Source: Myroides sp. N17-2
GTDB lineage: Bacteria; Bacteroidota; Bacteroidia; Flavobacteriales; Flavobacteriaceae
Reading direction: 5' to 3'
Length of the DNA: 64,000 bases
NCBI RefSeq assembly: GCF_002286775.1
Contig: NZ_NSGJ01000020.1
Span: 1 to 64,000 of the forward strand
Position numbers and translations under genes: made by a program
The notes under the pieces: model-generated
Told to the model about the DNA's origin: nothing
Database searches by the model: none
Seen by the model: the letters and a program-made list of their open reading frames with translations, nothing else
Shown here: positions 1 through 7,765 of the stretch, in pieces
How the letters are laid out: the number at the start of each line of letters is the position of its first letter
Position numbering within the stretch: the stretch's first letter is position 1

Positions 1-71
1 TTACTAGAAAAATATGTACTTTTACTCATCGTGTTTATTGTTTTGCAAGACTAAACTACGATAACTTTTTA

Positions 72-100
72 GAAGTCAGCTTGCTGGCTTCTTTTTTTTT
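72..100 (+). terminator. Rho-independent terminator of a gene left of the window
   Basis: A GC-containing stem (GAAGTCAGC paired with GCTGGCTTC) is followed by a run of about nine T on the plus strand. No plus-strand gene ends in the window before it, so it probably ends a transcript that starts outside. Confidence 0.6.
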
Positions 101-123
101 ATCGGACAACAATGATTTAGTAT

Positions 124-165
124 AAAAAAAAGCTACCTTAACATCTATCAAAGTAGCTTTTTTTT
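124..165 (-). terminator. Terminator after the propeller-like gene
   Basis: Inverted repeat AAAGCTAC / GTAGCTTT with long A and T tracts on both sides. It lies just past the stop codon of the minus-strand gene at 179-1426 and could work in both directions. Confidence 0.6.
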
Positions 166-178
166 ATATTAATCGTGA

Positions 179-1426
179 TTACCACACTAATGCCTTCTCC
201 TCATTCTTCCAAACTAACAAACGGAAGTCCTCATAGATATCAGCATTTCCGATAGTATGTGTATCTCTAACCTTCTTATTTAATGTCAACTTATGTAATA
301 TTCCAGCGTGAGTTCCTACATATAGTGTTTTATTATCTTCTGACAAGGTCATTCCACTAATAGTAGAACCCAAATAATGTTGCCATAATTCCCCTCCTTC
401 TGTACGAATAGCTCTTATATACCCATAAGCATCACCTAGAATATAATAATCCTCTAAAGCAACACCAGCATATACACGCATACCTTCGTCTAGTGTTATT
501 GCGTCCTCATGCTCTTCCCATGCAGGAATATTTATTCCATTTAATTTGGCTGTTTCCACACCTATAGAAGCACCATTGTAGAAATGACATGTATTACTCA
601 ATAGTTGTTTATCATCACTAGAGAATAGACAATAATGTGGATAAGATGATTGCGCACCTATCACACCTATTTTTTCTCCTTCACTATTTAACACAGCATG
701 GTCTCTACCTTGATCACCTACTACGATAGATTTATTATCATAAGATAAAGTAGCATTCTCCATATCAATACTTGTATCGAAATCTTCATCATTATCTTCA
801 TTTAAAGGATGAAGTAATTTCTCTTGCTCTTTACTTAATAAATAAATTCCTTCAGAAGAAATAAACAGTATTTTCTGCCCATCATTAAATGGTATAAGTC
901 TTGTAATGCCAGTATCCTTTAATACATCTAATGCAAACTCGGCTATTATTTCTCCCTCCCATCCTTGGCGAGTTACTATCTTATCGGTATACGCTATTGC
1001 ATAGACATTATTACGCATAGACTGCCCGATACTTCTAATCTCTTTATCTAAGCTAGTCAACTCTGTTCCCTTCGCTAAATAAGCCTGCCTATCTTCATAT
1101 GAAGTCCCTTGCATAAAAGCAACTACATCATCTGAGATAGAACAGATATCTCCTATATATCCTCCCTTGTCATCTAACATTTCCGCCAATGGACTATGTG
1201 CAGGAGCAAACTCTTCTCTAAAAGCAGCGACAGTACCATTCGCATTAGCTTCTCTTAGTAGCTTAATAACTGCTTCTCCTATCTTACCTCTAGTATCCAC
1301 AGCTTCCTCACCTTCCCAGTTATCCCATCCGTGTTCATTACCGAAAGCTACCATTTCATTAATATCCTTAGCGTATTTCGCTCCTTTTAAGCTCCACTCA
1401 CGTTGTAACTCCTCTCTTGTTTTCAT
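179..1426 (-). CDS. Hypothetical cytoplasmic protein with a beta-propeller-like C-terminal half
   Basis: A 415-residue protein that I cannot assign to a named family. It has no signal peptide or membrane segment. Residues 1-150 are charged and helical-looking. From about residue 165 the chain shows short beta-strand blades in which phrases of the type LSYDNKSIVVG, FSSDDKQLL and LSEDNKTLYVGT recur, the pattern of WD40 or PQQ-like propeller blades in which stored values are compared or displayed. The blades suggest a scaffold or binding role, not a specific enzyme. It is monocistronic: a terminator follows it and the next gene upstream (VOC protein) is separated by about 58 bases. The propeller reading is inference from the repeated D/N-K-x-hydrophobic strand pattern. 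Confidence 0.75.
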   Translation of the reverse strand: MKTREELQREWSLKGAKYAKDINEMVAFGNEHGWDNWEGEEAVDTRGKIGEAVIKLLREANANGTVAAFREEFAPAHSPLAEMLDDKGGYIGDICSISDDVVAFMQGTSYEDRQAYLAKGTELTSLDKEIRSIGQSMRNNVYAIAYTDKIVTRQGWEGEIIAEFALDVLKDTGITRLIPFNDGQKILFISSEGIYLLSKEQEKLLHPLNEDNDEDFDTSIDMENATLSYDNKSIVVGDQGRDHAVLNSEGEKIGVIGAQSSYPHYCLFSSDDKQLLSNTCHFYNGASIGVETAKLNGINIPAWEEHEDAITLDEGMRVYAGVALEDYYILGDAYGYIRAIRTEGGELWQHYLGSTISGMTLSEDNKTLYVGTHAGILHKLTLNKKVRDTHTIGNADIYEDFRLLVWKNEEKALVW

Positions 1427-1484
1427 GTTTTATTCGTTTTATTAATGGCTAAAATACACTCTTAAGTTCATCTAATTAACACCT

Positions 1485-1928
1485 CTATTCCGCTATTTTA
1501 CGTTCACCTAGATTCTCTATTAATCTCACTAAATACCCATCAGGATCTTGTACTAAGAACTGCTTTTGTCCAAACTCTACTTCTGGAGCTACTCTATACC
1601 AACGCTCTTCTAAAGAAATAAATACTTTATACTCTGCTTTGGCTAATCTTTCTAATATCTCTTCTACAGAGCCTACTTCTATCTGAAAGTTTATCCCTCT
1701 ACCATAAGGCCTTTCCATTGTTGCAGTCTCCCACTCTCTGTCATTTGGATTATACTGTTCTAACATTATCTGTGCTTCGCCTAATCCTAAGTAAGCGAAT
1801 TTCTCCTCCGGACGATCATACATCACCTCAAAACCAATTAATTTACACCAAAACTGTAAGCTTGCTGTAATATCTGACACCACCAACTCTGGCACTAAGG
1901 CTGACCACTTTATATCTTGACTTCGCAT
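1485..1928 (-). CDS. VOC-superfamily protein, bleomycin-resistance/glyoxalase type
   Basis: A 147-residue protein with the two beta-alpha-beta-beta-beta halves of the vicinal oxygen chelate fold. The first half opens with VPELVVSDITASLQFW (residues 12-27). The second half closes with FLVQDPDGYLVRLIE (124-138), a signature of the bleomycin-resistance/dioxygenase branch. Small VOC proteins of this length act as dimers and either sequester glycopeptide drugs or act as metal-dependent enzymes; the sequence does not decide which. It is a cytosolic single-gene unit with no neighbour that suggests a substrate. Confidence 0.85.
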   Translation of the reverse strand: MRSQDIKWSALVPELVVSDITASLQFWCKLIGFEVMYDRPEEKFAYLGLGEAQIMLEQYNPNDREWETATMERPYGRGINFQIEVGSVEEILERLAKAEYKVFISLEERWYRVAPEVEFGQKQFLVQDPDGYLVRLIENLGERKIAE

Positions 1929-1966
1929 ACATAATCTTTTGAGTAAAAATACGATTTATTAGATAC

Positions 1967-1992
1967 AAAAAAAGCCATCTAAAAAGATGACT
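1967..1992 (-). terminator. Terminator of the XRE regulator gene
   Basis: On the minus strand a GTCATCT / AGATGGC stem is followed by seven T. It lies 22 bases past the stop codon of the regulator. A near-copy of this hairpin ends the next gene upstream at about 2466-2492. Confidence 0.6.
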
Positions 1993-2013
1993 ATTTATTA
2001 CATAACTGCCTTA

Positions 2014-2319
2014 CTACAAAGAAATCTCATTATAAGGTTCAACACTAAAACTAACCTTTAGATCTAATGCTTTAAACACTTTTAATATTGTGGTTAATCT
2101 AGCATCTGTTGTGCTATTTTCTATCTTCGATATCTGTGCTTTCTTAACCCCTACTAATTGACCTAACTCTTCTTGTGTTAGATTACGCTCTTGTCTAGCT
2201 TGTTTTATTGTTTGCCCAAGTAGGTCTAATCGCAACTCATTCTCAAATTCATCACGTTCGACCGTTCCTTCCTTACCGATATATAAATCTGTAAGTTCAT
2301 CTAAACTATATGTTTTCAT
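2014..2319 (-). CDS. XRE-family HTH regulator, HigA-like antitoxin
   Basis: A 101-residue DNA-binding protein. The helix-turn-helix spans about residues 38-86, with LTQEELGQLVGVKKAQISKI (47-66) covering helices 2 and 3. The N-terminal 35 residues (YSLDELTDLYIGKEG...) match the layout of Bacteroidota HigA-type antitoxins, in which a short helical arm precedes the HTH. HigA normally follows a HigB/RelE-type toxin gene in the same operon. Here the 180 bases upstream up to the next gene contain no toxin-sized reading frame, so this is either an orphan antitoxin or a stand-alone repressor. Its own terminator follows at 1967-1992. Confidence 0.8.
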   Translation of the reverse strand: MKTYSLDELTDLYIGKEGTVERDEFENELRLDLLGQTIKQARQERNLTQEELGQLVGVKKAQISKIENSTTDARLTTILKVFKALDLKVSFSVEPYNEISL

Positions 2320-2465
2320 CTGACCTAAACTTTATTATTACAATGTTTTACAAATATCCTAGTTTCCTATAAAAGAAACAAGTACATTTAAATTGATTAT
2401 AAAAGTAGTTACTAAAACATAGCTACAATAATAGAAATCAAACAATAATTACAAAAGTATATCAC

Positions 2466-2492
2466 AAAAAAAAGCCATCTAACAAGATGACT
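2466..2492 (-). terminator. Terminator of the plug-like protein gene
   Basis: Minus-strand stem GTCATCT / AGATGGC followed by eight T, directly after the stop codon of the gene at 2500-2919. It is almost identical to the terminator at 1967-1992. Confidence 0.6.
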
Positions 2493-2499
2493 CATATAG

Positions 2500-2919
2500 T
2501 TATTTCAATGTGACAAATACTATCCCAAAAAGACCTCCTCTAGCGCCATATAATGCTGTTATACTAGGTCCATTCTTATACTCTATAGATTTGACGTCGT
2601 CTCTTTTGATAGTTGCTAAATCTTTCGAATAACTAGGTTCAGTACTATACTTGCCTTCATTACTCACGATAATCACAAGATACTCTCCTGACTTAATAAT
2701 TGGTAAAGCCCCATCATTATACCAAGCACTACTTAATTGATATAAACGTTCTACATACTCTTGTAAATTCAGTTTATTCTCCTCTTTTACCTCAGATGGA
2801 GCTTCTATTAGTAGTTTTGATATACTTCGACCTGGATGAGGAGGTCTCACTGTTAGCTCTTGGGCACTTACACTTATACCCGCTAAAAAACAAAAAACAA
2901 TAATTACTTTCTTTATCAT
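2500..2919 (-). CDS. Small secreted protein ending in a TonB-plug-like motif
   Basis: A 139-residue protein with an N-terminal signal peptide (hydrophobic residues 5-18, cleavage near the Ala-Gln at 19-20, typical of Flavobacteriia). The final 19 residues, TALYGARGGLFGIVFVTLK (121-139), together with the preceding IKRDDVKSIEYKNG, closely resemble the end of the plug domain of SusC/RagA-type TonB-dependent receptors, where a VLKGASATALYGARGANG-like phrase is followed by a V-I-L-I-T-T-K-like strand. No beta-barrel follows. The protein should therefore be a free periplasmic plug-like module; its partner and function are unknown. Monocistronic, with its own terminator. Confidence 0.75.
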   Translation of the reverse strand: MIKKVIIVFCFLAGISVSAQELTVRPPHPGRSISKLLIEAPSEVKEENKLNLQEYVERLYQLSSAWYNDGALPIIKSGEYLVIIVSNEGKYSTEPSYSKDLATIKRDDVKSIEYKNGPSITALYGARGGLFGIVFVTLK

Positions 2920-3061
2920 AATATAACTACTTCTATAAAATTACTTCTTAAAAACATCTACAAGATGTTTTCCTTACACTCTGTTCCGTGTCACACAATA
3001 CATCCACAATATAACAAAAAGAAAAATCACAATATAACAGTAGAAACGATCACTACAAAAT

Positions 3062-3090
3062 AAAAAAGAGAGATGATACCTCACCTCTCT
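3062..3090 (-). terminator. Terminator of folD
   Basis: Minus-strand stem AGAGAGGTGA / TCATCTCTCT with a four-base loop, then six T. It lies 25 bases past the folD stop codon. Confidence 0.7.
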
Positions 3091-3114
3091 TCATATATAA
3101 ATAAAACAGTCTTT

Positions 3115-4002
3115 TTATTCTCCCTTCTTAGCTCTTCTTGATCTAGCTAATAAAGTGTTCTTTAATAACATTGCTATAGTCATTGGTCCTACACCACCAG
3201 GTACAGGAGTGATAAAAGCAGCTTTCTTACTAACCTCTTCGAAGTCAACATCTCCAGCGATAACATATCCTTTCGGATTAGAAGCATCTGGTACACGAGT
3301 GATACCGACATCTACTACCGTTACACCATCCTTCACCATATCTCCTTTTAAGAAGTAAGGTACTCCTAGTGCAGAGATAATGATATCTGCTTCACGAGTA
3401 ATCTCAGCAATATTCTTCGTGCGACTATGAGTAAGAGTTACAGTAGCATCACCAGGATATCCTTTGCGACTTAACAAGATACTCATCGGACGTCCCACGA
3501 TGTGAGAGCGACCTATAACGACCACGTTCTTACCTGCTGTTTCTACTTTATAACGCTCAAATAATTCCATGATACCATAAGGAGTAGCTGGTAAGAAGGT
3601 TTCCATCTCTAACGCCATACGACCAAAGTTAGTCGGGTGAAATCCATCTACATCTTTATCCGCATCGATAGCTAATAAGATCTTTTGCTCATCGATGTGT
3701 TTAGGAAGAGGTAACTGAACAATATATCCATCAATAGCTGGGTTCTCATTCAACTCTTTTACTTTAGCCAAAAGTTCTTCTTCTGTAGTGTCTTCTGGTA
3801 AAGAAACTAAGGTAGATTCAAAACCTACTTTCTCGCAAGACTTAACTTTACTTCCTACGTAAGTTAAACTTGCTCCATTACTTCCAACAATAACTGCTGC
3901 TAAGTGAGGTACTTTCTCTCCACGAGCCTTCATCTGTTGAACCTCAACAGCGATCTCTTCTTTGATATCTTCCGATACCTTTTTTCCGTCTAGTAGTTGC
4001 AT
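3115..4002 (-). CDS. folD: Bifunctional methylenetetrahydrofolate dehydrogenase/cyclohydrolase FolD
   Basis: FolD oxidises 5,10-methylene-THF to methenyl-THF with NAD(P)+ and hydrolyses it to 10-formyl-THF, supplying one-carbon units for purines and formyl-Met-tRNA. At 295 residues it has the usual size. The catalytic lysine lies in [14 protein letters not shown] (K54). The family signature [13 protein letters not shown] is at 91-103, the Rossmann dinucleotide loop [13 protein letters not shown] near 161-173, and the C-terminal signature [16 protein letters not shown] near 268-283. It lies downstream of ffh on the same strand, with a hairpin between them, so co-transcription is uncertain. Confidence 0.97.
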   Translation of the reverse strand: MQLLDGKKVSEDIKEEIAVEVQQMKARGEKVPHLAAVIVGSNGASLTYVGSKVKSCEKVGFESTLVSLPEDTTEEELLAKVKELNENPAIDGYIVQLPLPKHIDEQKILLAIDADKDVDGFHPTNFGRMALEMETFLPATPYGIMELFERYKVETAGKNVVVIGRSHIVGRPMSILLSRKGYPGDATVTLTHSRTKNIAEITREADIIISALGVPYFLKGDMVKDGVTVVDVGITRVPDASNPKGYVIAGDVDFEEVSKKAAFITPVPGGVGPMTIAMLLKNTLLARSRRAKKGE

Positions 4003-4032
4003 TAAATAATAATATGTGTGTGTTGTATAAAT

Positions 4033-4070
4033 AAAGAAGGTTTAAACCTCATAACGAACCTTAAACCTTC
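4033..4070 (-). terminator. Hairpin between ffh and folD
   Basis: Ten-base inverted repeat GAAGGTTTAA / TTAAACCTTC immediately past the ffh stop codon. The T tract on the minus strand is short (TTCTTTAT), so termination may be partial. Confidence 0.5.
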
Positions 4071-4079
4071 TCTTGTGTC

Positions 4080-5417
4080 TTATTGCATTCCTTTCATTTG
4101 CCCCATCATTCTCATCAAATTCTTTCCTTTAGCTCCTTGCATCATCTTCATCATTTTGCTCATTTGATCGAACTGCTTAAGCAATTGATTAACTTGTTGA
4201 ATATCCGTACCCGAACCTTTAGCGATACGCGTTTTGCGTTTCACATCTATAATCGCAGGCTTAGAACGCTCAGCAGGAGTCATCGAGTGGATAATCGCTT
4301 CGATGTGTTTAAACGCATCGTCTTCGATCTCTACATCTTTCATTGCTTTTCCTACTCCTGGTATCATCCCCATCAAGTCTTTCATGCTACCCATGTTTTT
4401 AACTTGTTGGATTTGAGTTAAGAAGTCATCAAAACCAAACTCATTCTTCGCGATTTTCTTTTGGATCTTACGAGCTTCCTCTTCGTCATATTGAGCTTGT
4501 GCACGCTCTACTAACGAGATTACGTCTCCCATCCCTAAGATACGGTCAGCCATACGATCTGGATAGAACACATCGATTGCATCCATCTTCTCACCAGTAC
4601 CGATAAACTTAATCGGTTTATTTACTACTGATTTAATAGAGATAGCAGCCCCTCCACGTGTATCCCCGTCTAACTTAGTAAGGATAACTCCGTCGAAGTT
4701 TAATCTATCATTAAATGCTTTTGCTGTATTTACTGCATCTTGTCCAGTCATAGAGTCCACTACGAATAAGGTCTCATGTGGAGCAATAGCTTTATGGATA
4801 TTAGCGATCTCTGTCATCATCTCTTCATCTACAGCTAGACGACCAGCCGTATCGACGATTACTACGTTAAATCCATTTGCTTTAGCATGTTTAACTGCGT
4901 TCTCCGCGATCAGTACAGGATTGTTATTCCCTTCTTCTGAATATACTTCTATACCTAATTGATCACCTACTACATGTAGCTGATTAATAGCTGCTGGACG
5001 ATAAACGTCACACGCCACCAATAAAGGCTTCTTATTTTTCTTTGTCTTTAAGAAGTTTGCTAATTTACCAGAGAACGTTGTTTTCCCTGATCCTTGCAAA
5101 CCTGACATTAAAATAACCGAAGGATTACCAGATAAGTTAATACCTGCAGCCTCACCACCCATTAATTGAGTCAACTCGTCTTTAACGATCTTGATCATCA
5201 ATTGTCCTGGTTGTAACGTAGTAAGTACTTCTTCTCCTAAGGCTTTTTCTTTTACTATATTAGTAAAATCTTTAGCAATCTTAAAGTTAACGTCGGCATC
5301 TAATAAAGCTCTACGAACCTCTTTTAGAGTATCTGCTACATTGACTTCTGTAATCTTGCCGTGTCCCTTAAGGATATGAAAGGCTTTATCTAATTTATCA
5401 CTTAAATTATCGAACAT
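4080..5417 (-). CDS. ffh: Signal recognition particle protein Ffh (SRP54)
   Basis: Ffh binds 4.5S RNA and hydrophobic signal sequences of nascent chains and delivers ribosomes to FtsY at the inner membrane in a GTP-dependent cycle. The 445-residue protein has the helical N domain (1-85), then the G domain with the P-loop GLQGSGKTT (106-114), DTAGRL near 189 and TKLDGDTRGG near 247. The methionine-rich M domain ends in a run containing MSKMMKMMQG and MRMMGQMKGM. The start codon fits a strong promoter 30 bases upstream. I found no candidate SRP RNA gene in the window. Confidence 0.98.
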   Translation of the reverse strand: MFDNLSDKLDKAFHILKGHGKITEVNVADTLKEVRRALLDADVNFKIAKDFTNIVKEKALGEEVLTTLQPGQLMIKIVKDELTQLMGGEAAGINLSGNPSVILMSGLQGSGKTTFSGKLANFLKTKKNKKPLLVACDVYRPAAINQLHVVGDQLGIEVYSEEGNNNPVLIAENAVKHAKANGFNVVIVDTAGRLAVDEEMMTEIANIHKAIAPHETLFVVDSMTGQDAVNTAKAFNDRLNFDGVILTKLDGDTRGGAAISIKSVVNKPIKFIGTGEKMDAIDVFYPDRMADRILGMGDVISLVERAQAQYDEEEARKIQKKIAKNEFGFDDFLTQIQQVKNMGSMKDLMGMIPGVGKAMKDVEIEDDAFKHIEAIIHSMTPAERSKPAIIDVKRKTRIAKGSGTDIQQVNQLLKQFDQMSKMMKMMQGAKGKNLMRMMGQMKGMQ

Positions 5418-5446
5418 ATCGGTATTATTTTAATACTTTGAGTCGC

Positions 5447-5478
5447 CAAAGATACTATATAACTCGTTAAGTCACAAA
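5447..5478 (-). promoter_or_regulatory. Promoter of ffh (Bacteroidota TTTG/TAnnTTTG type)
   Basis: Read on the minus strand, a -33 box TTTG (5478-5475) is followed after exactly 20 bases by a -7 box TATCTTTG (5454-5447). Both match the consensus for the Bacteroidota primary sigma factor. The predicted transcript would have a leader of about 25 bases before the ffh start codon. Confidence 0.8.
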
Positions 5479-5534
5479 AAGCAAAAGCAACAAAACATAC
5501 TTTTTTTGAAAATACTATGCTTTCTCCGGGTTAT

Positions 5535-5573
5535 AAAAGATTCCCAATAGCTAAACACCCCCTATTGAGAGTC
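5535..5573 (-). terminator. Terminator of the 227-residue hypothetical gene
   Basis: Minus-strand stem GACTCTCAATAG / CTATTGGGAATC (one mismatch, one wobble) followed by TTTTAT. It lies 21 bases past the stop codon of the gene at 5594-6277. Confidence 0.5.
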
Positions 5574-5593
5574 GTAAATAAGGTTTTTATACA

Positions 5594-6277
5594 CTAAAAA
5601 TCTGCTTCATACCCATGACCATTCTTACCATAAAATATTAACCACTTTGCAACTGCATAGAGGATATGAAGTTTAGCTTCCATAGTATCCTCGTCCACAT
5701 CAGGTATTTCTCTCTGTGTCTTTAGATATCCTAGATTATGTTCTTGAGCTAGTTTATCAGCTACTTCCATTAGTCTATTGCCATAGTCTAAAGTTGCATC
5801 AGCTCTCTTCGTTTCCCATGCATCATAAACCAAATCTTCATCTATGATAGATAAACAGTCATTTAAAAACTGCCCTCTTAATACATTTTCATCTTGTCCA
5901 AAAGAACAATATAACGGTACTCCATCTAGCTCTTCTGCTAAATCTATAACATAATACCCTTCATGTTCTTTCTCAAATTCCTCATAAGACATAGATTTTT
6001 CATCTAATACTTCATATCTTGAACTCAACCACTGATTAGCCTGTTCATCTCGTCCTACCATAGGAGCTTTAATCGTCTCATAAGTAGGTATAAGATTAGC
6101 GAACCATTCTGTCAATAGTTCCTCTCTATTAGGAGCTTTCTTTCCCTTTAGTTTATCCCAAATACTAAGCTCTTGTTTTTTTCCATTATCGATATCACTT
6201 ACAAGATCCATAATCTCATAATACCTTTGCTCAAAACCAGGCTTTGCCTTACCCATAGGGCGCATATCTAATCCCAT
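5594..6277 (-). CDS. Hypothetical cytoplasmic protein, 227 residues
   Basis: Not a family I recognise. There is no signal peptide or membrane helix. The chain is acidic and helical, opening with GLDMRPMGKAKPGFEQRY. A YCSFGQDENVLRG patch sits in the middle, and an IDEDLVYDAWETKRA helix follows. The end, LYAVAKWLIFYGKNGHGYE, is rich in aromatics. It is transcribed alone: the divergent lipoprotein gene starts 209 bases away and a hairpin follows its stop. Proteins of this sort often appear in flavobacterial immunity or polymorphic-toxin loci, but nothing next to it supports that, so no function is proposed. Confidence 0.7.
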   Translation of the reverse strand: MGLDMRPMGKAKPGFEQRYYEIMDLVSDIDNGKKQELSIWDKLKGKKAPNREELLTEWFANLIPTYETIKAPMVGRDEQANQWLSSRYEVLDEKSMSYEEFEKEHEGYYVIDLAEELDGVPLYCSFGQDENVLRGQFLNDCLSIIDEDLVYDAWETKRADATLDYGNRLMEVADKLAQEHNLGYLKTQREIPDVDEDTMEAKLHILYAVAKWLIFYGKNGHGYEADF

Positions 6278-6486
6278 ATTATGCTAATTCAAATTGTACA
6301 ATATTTCTTCTAACCCTTTCTATGCAGTCTATTCCTACAACATCAGATCCCTCTTGTATCAGATTATTACTTCTATTATTAATAACTAAAGATAAAAAAA
6401 AACACAATCATAATCTTATACAAATCAAACTAGTAACCTTAATGACAAATTTAATCAGCTAACTTAGTACACTTATAAACCACCCT

Positions 6487-7704
6487 ATGAAGAAACTTTT
6501 TATACTAATAATATTATTTAGTACTCTTTCTTGTAAAAACAAAGAACAAGAGGAACAACTTGATCAAAACAGAGAAGCTATTGTTAATCTATTCAATACA
6601 TTAGAAATGAATGAAAAGATTGATCTAATAGAAATGATCCTCTCTGACAAAGATACTCCTGCTCAAGTAATAGAAGAGTATTCAAAAGATTCTACACTTA
6701 TCAATATCAAAGAAGGTAATATAAAAGGTAACATAATCAATAGCCCAAATGTTACACCTGCTATATTACAGGAAATGCATTCACTTTTACAATCAGATGA
6801 TCGTTACGTTCGTATAATAGCTCTAAATACAAAACTACCTGAAAACTTATTTGAAAAATTAGCCTTAGCAAAAGACTATACTACGAGAATGTCTATTGCA
6901 GAAAACGAAAATACATCTATTACACTATTACGTCATCTAGCTAATGATTCTATTAGTGAAGTACGTGCTGAAATTGCTATTAACAAAAACACACCTGTAG
7001 ATATTCTTGAACGATTGGCTATTGATGAAAATGCAGATGTCAGATACAACGTTGCAGGTCACCCTAAACTTCCTATTAACCTTTTAGAACAACTAGCACA
7101 AGACACAACAACAGTACAATTAGATTTTAACACTTATTCTGCTGTTAGAGGAAATGTAGCTAGCAATCCAAACACTCCTATTCCCATATTGATAAGTATT
7201 TTTAACACATCTACAGGTACAGACGATGTAAGCATCATGATTAGAGAATCATTGGCATTAAATCCAAATCTTCCGCTTACGTTGATAGAGAAGCTTTCTC
7301 ATGATGACATTTACTTGGTACGTATTTCTATTGGTAAAAATAGTAGCACACCACTTTCTATATTAAATAAACTCGCTGATGATAAAACCGAGGTTGTAAG
7401 AGTGGCCGTTGCAAGTAATCAAAGTATATCACAAAAATTATTAGAAAAATTAGCTCAAGACAACTATTCTTATACTCTCAAAGCAATAGCTAACAATACT
7501 AAAACACCAATTTGTATTTTAGAAAAACTAGCAAATGATAATAGTCAAGATAGAATTCTCTTAAAAGAAATAAAAAACAACCCTAATATGACTAAACCTT
7601 TAAAACTATCTATCTTAAACAAAAAAGAACAAATACTTCAACTACTCCCTCTTCTTGATCCCAAAATATATAGTGAACTTTTGGTAGGCTTTAGAGAATT
7701 TTAA
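6487..7704 (+). CDS. Lipoprotein built of leucine-rich-repeat-variant (LRV) repeats
   Basis: A 405-residue lipoprotein. The signal peptide ends in a lipobox with Cys16 (LSTLSC), and the residues after it (KNKEQEEQ) are charged with early acidic residues, which resembles the surface-export signal of Bacteroidota lipoproteins. Residues 60-380 consist of roughly ten repeats of 24-40 residues with the theme NPNTPxxILExLAxDxxxxVRxxVA. Examples are NTPVDILERLAIDENADVRY and NSSTPLSILNKLADDKTEVV. This is the LRV/HEAT-like superhelix, a protein-binding scaffold. A monocistronic surface-binding protein is the best reading; the ligand is unknown. Confidence 0.85.
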   Translation: MKKLFILIILFSTLSCKNKEQEEQLDQNREAIVNLFNTLEMNEKIDLIEMILSDKDTPAQVIEEYSKDSTLINIKEGNIKGNIINSPNVTPAILQEMHSLLQSDDRYVRIIALNTKLPENLFEKLALAKDYTTRMSIAENENTSITLLRHLANDSISEVRAEIAINKNTPVDILERLAIDENADVRYNVAGHPKLPINLLEQLAQDTTTVQLDFNTYSAVRGNVASNPNTPIPILISIFNTSTGTDDVSIMIRESLALNPNLPLTLIEKLSHDDIYLVRISIGKNSSTPLSILNKLADDKTEVVRVAVASNQSISQKLLEKLAQDNYSYTLKAIANNTKTPICILEKLANDNSQDRILLKEIKNNPNMTKPLKLSILNKKEQILQLLPLLDPKIYSELLVGFREF

Positions 7705-7736
7705 AACATTCCCCTCCTCCATCTCTCATTTATCCT

Positions 7737-7744
7737 TAATTTTG
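7737..7744 (+). promoter_or_regulatory. Probable -7 element of the pseudouridine synthase gene
   Basis: TAATTTTG matches the TAnnTTTG consensus and lies 22 bases before the start codon at 7766. A good -33 TTTG partner is not evident, so the call rests on the -7 box alone. Confidence 0.4.
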
Positions 7745-7765
7745 CGCTTTAAATATTCAGAATAA

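Noticed and set aside
4083..4421. Plus-strand His-rich 112-residue frame over the ffh M domain
   Set aside because: It is antisense to the Met-rich M domain, which explains the His bias. ffh is certain, so this is a shadow.
5500..5593. GC-richer stretch after the 227-residue gene, considered as an SRP RNA
   Set aside because: It folds as a simple terminator hairpin and has none of the conserved GGAA-type tetraloop or SRP core sequence.
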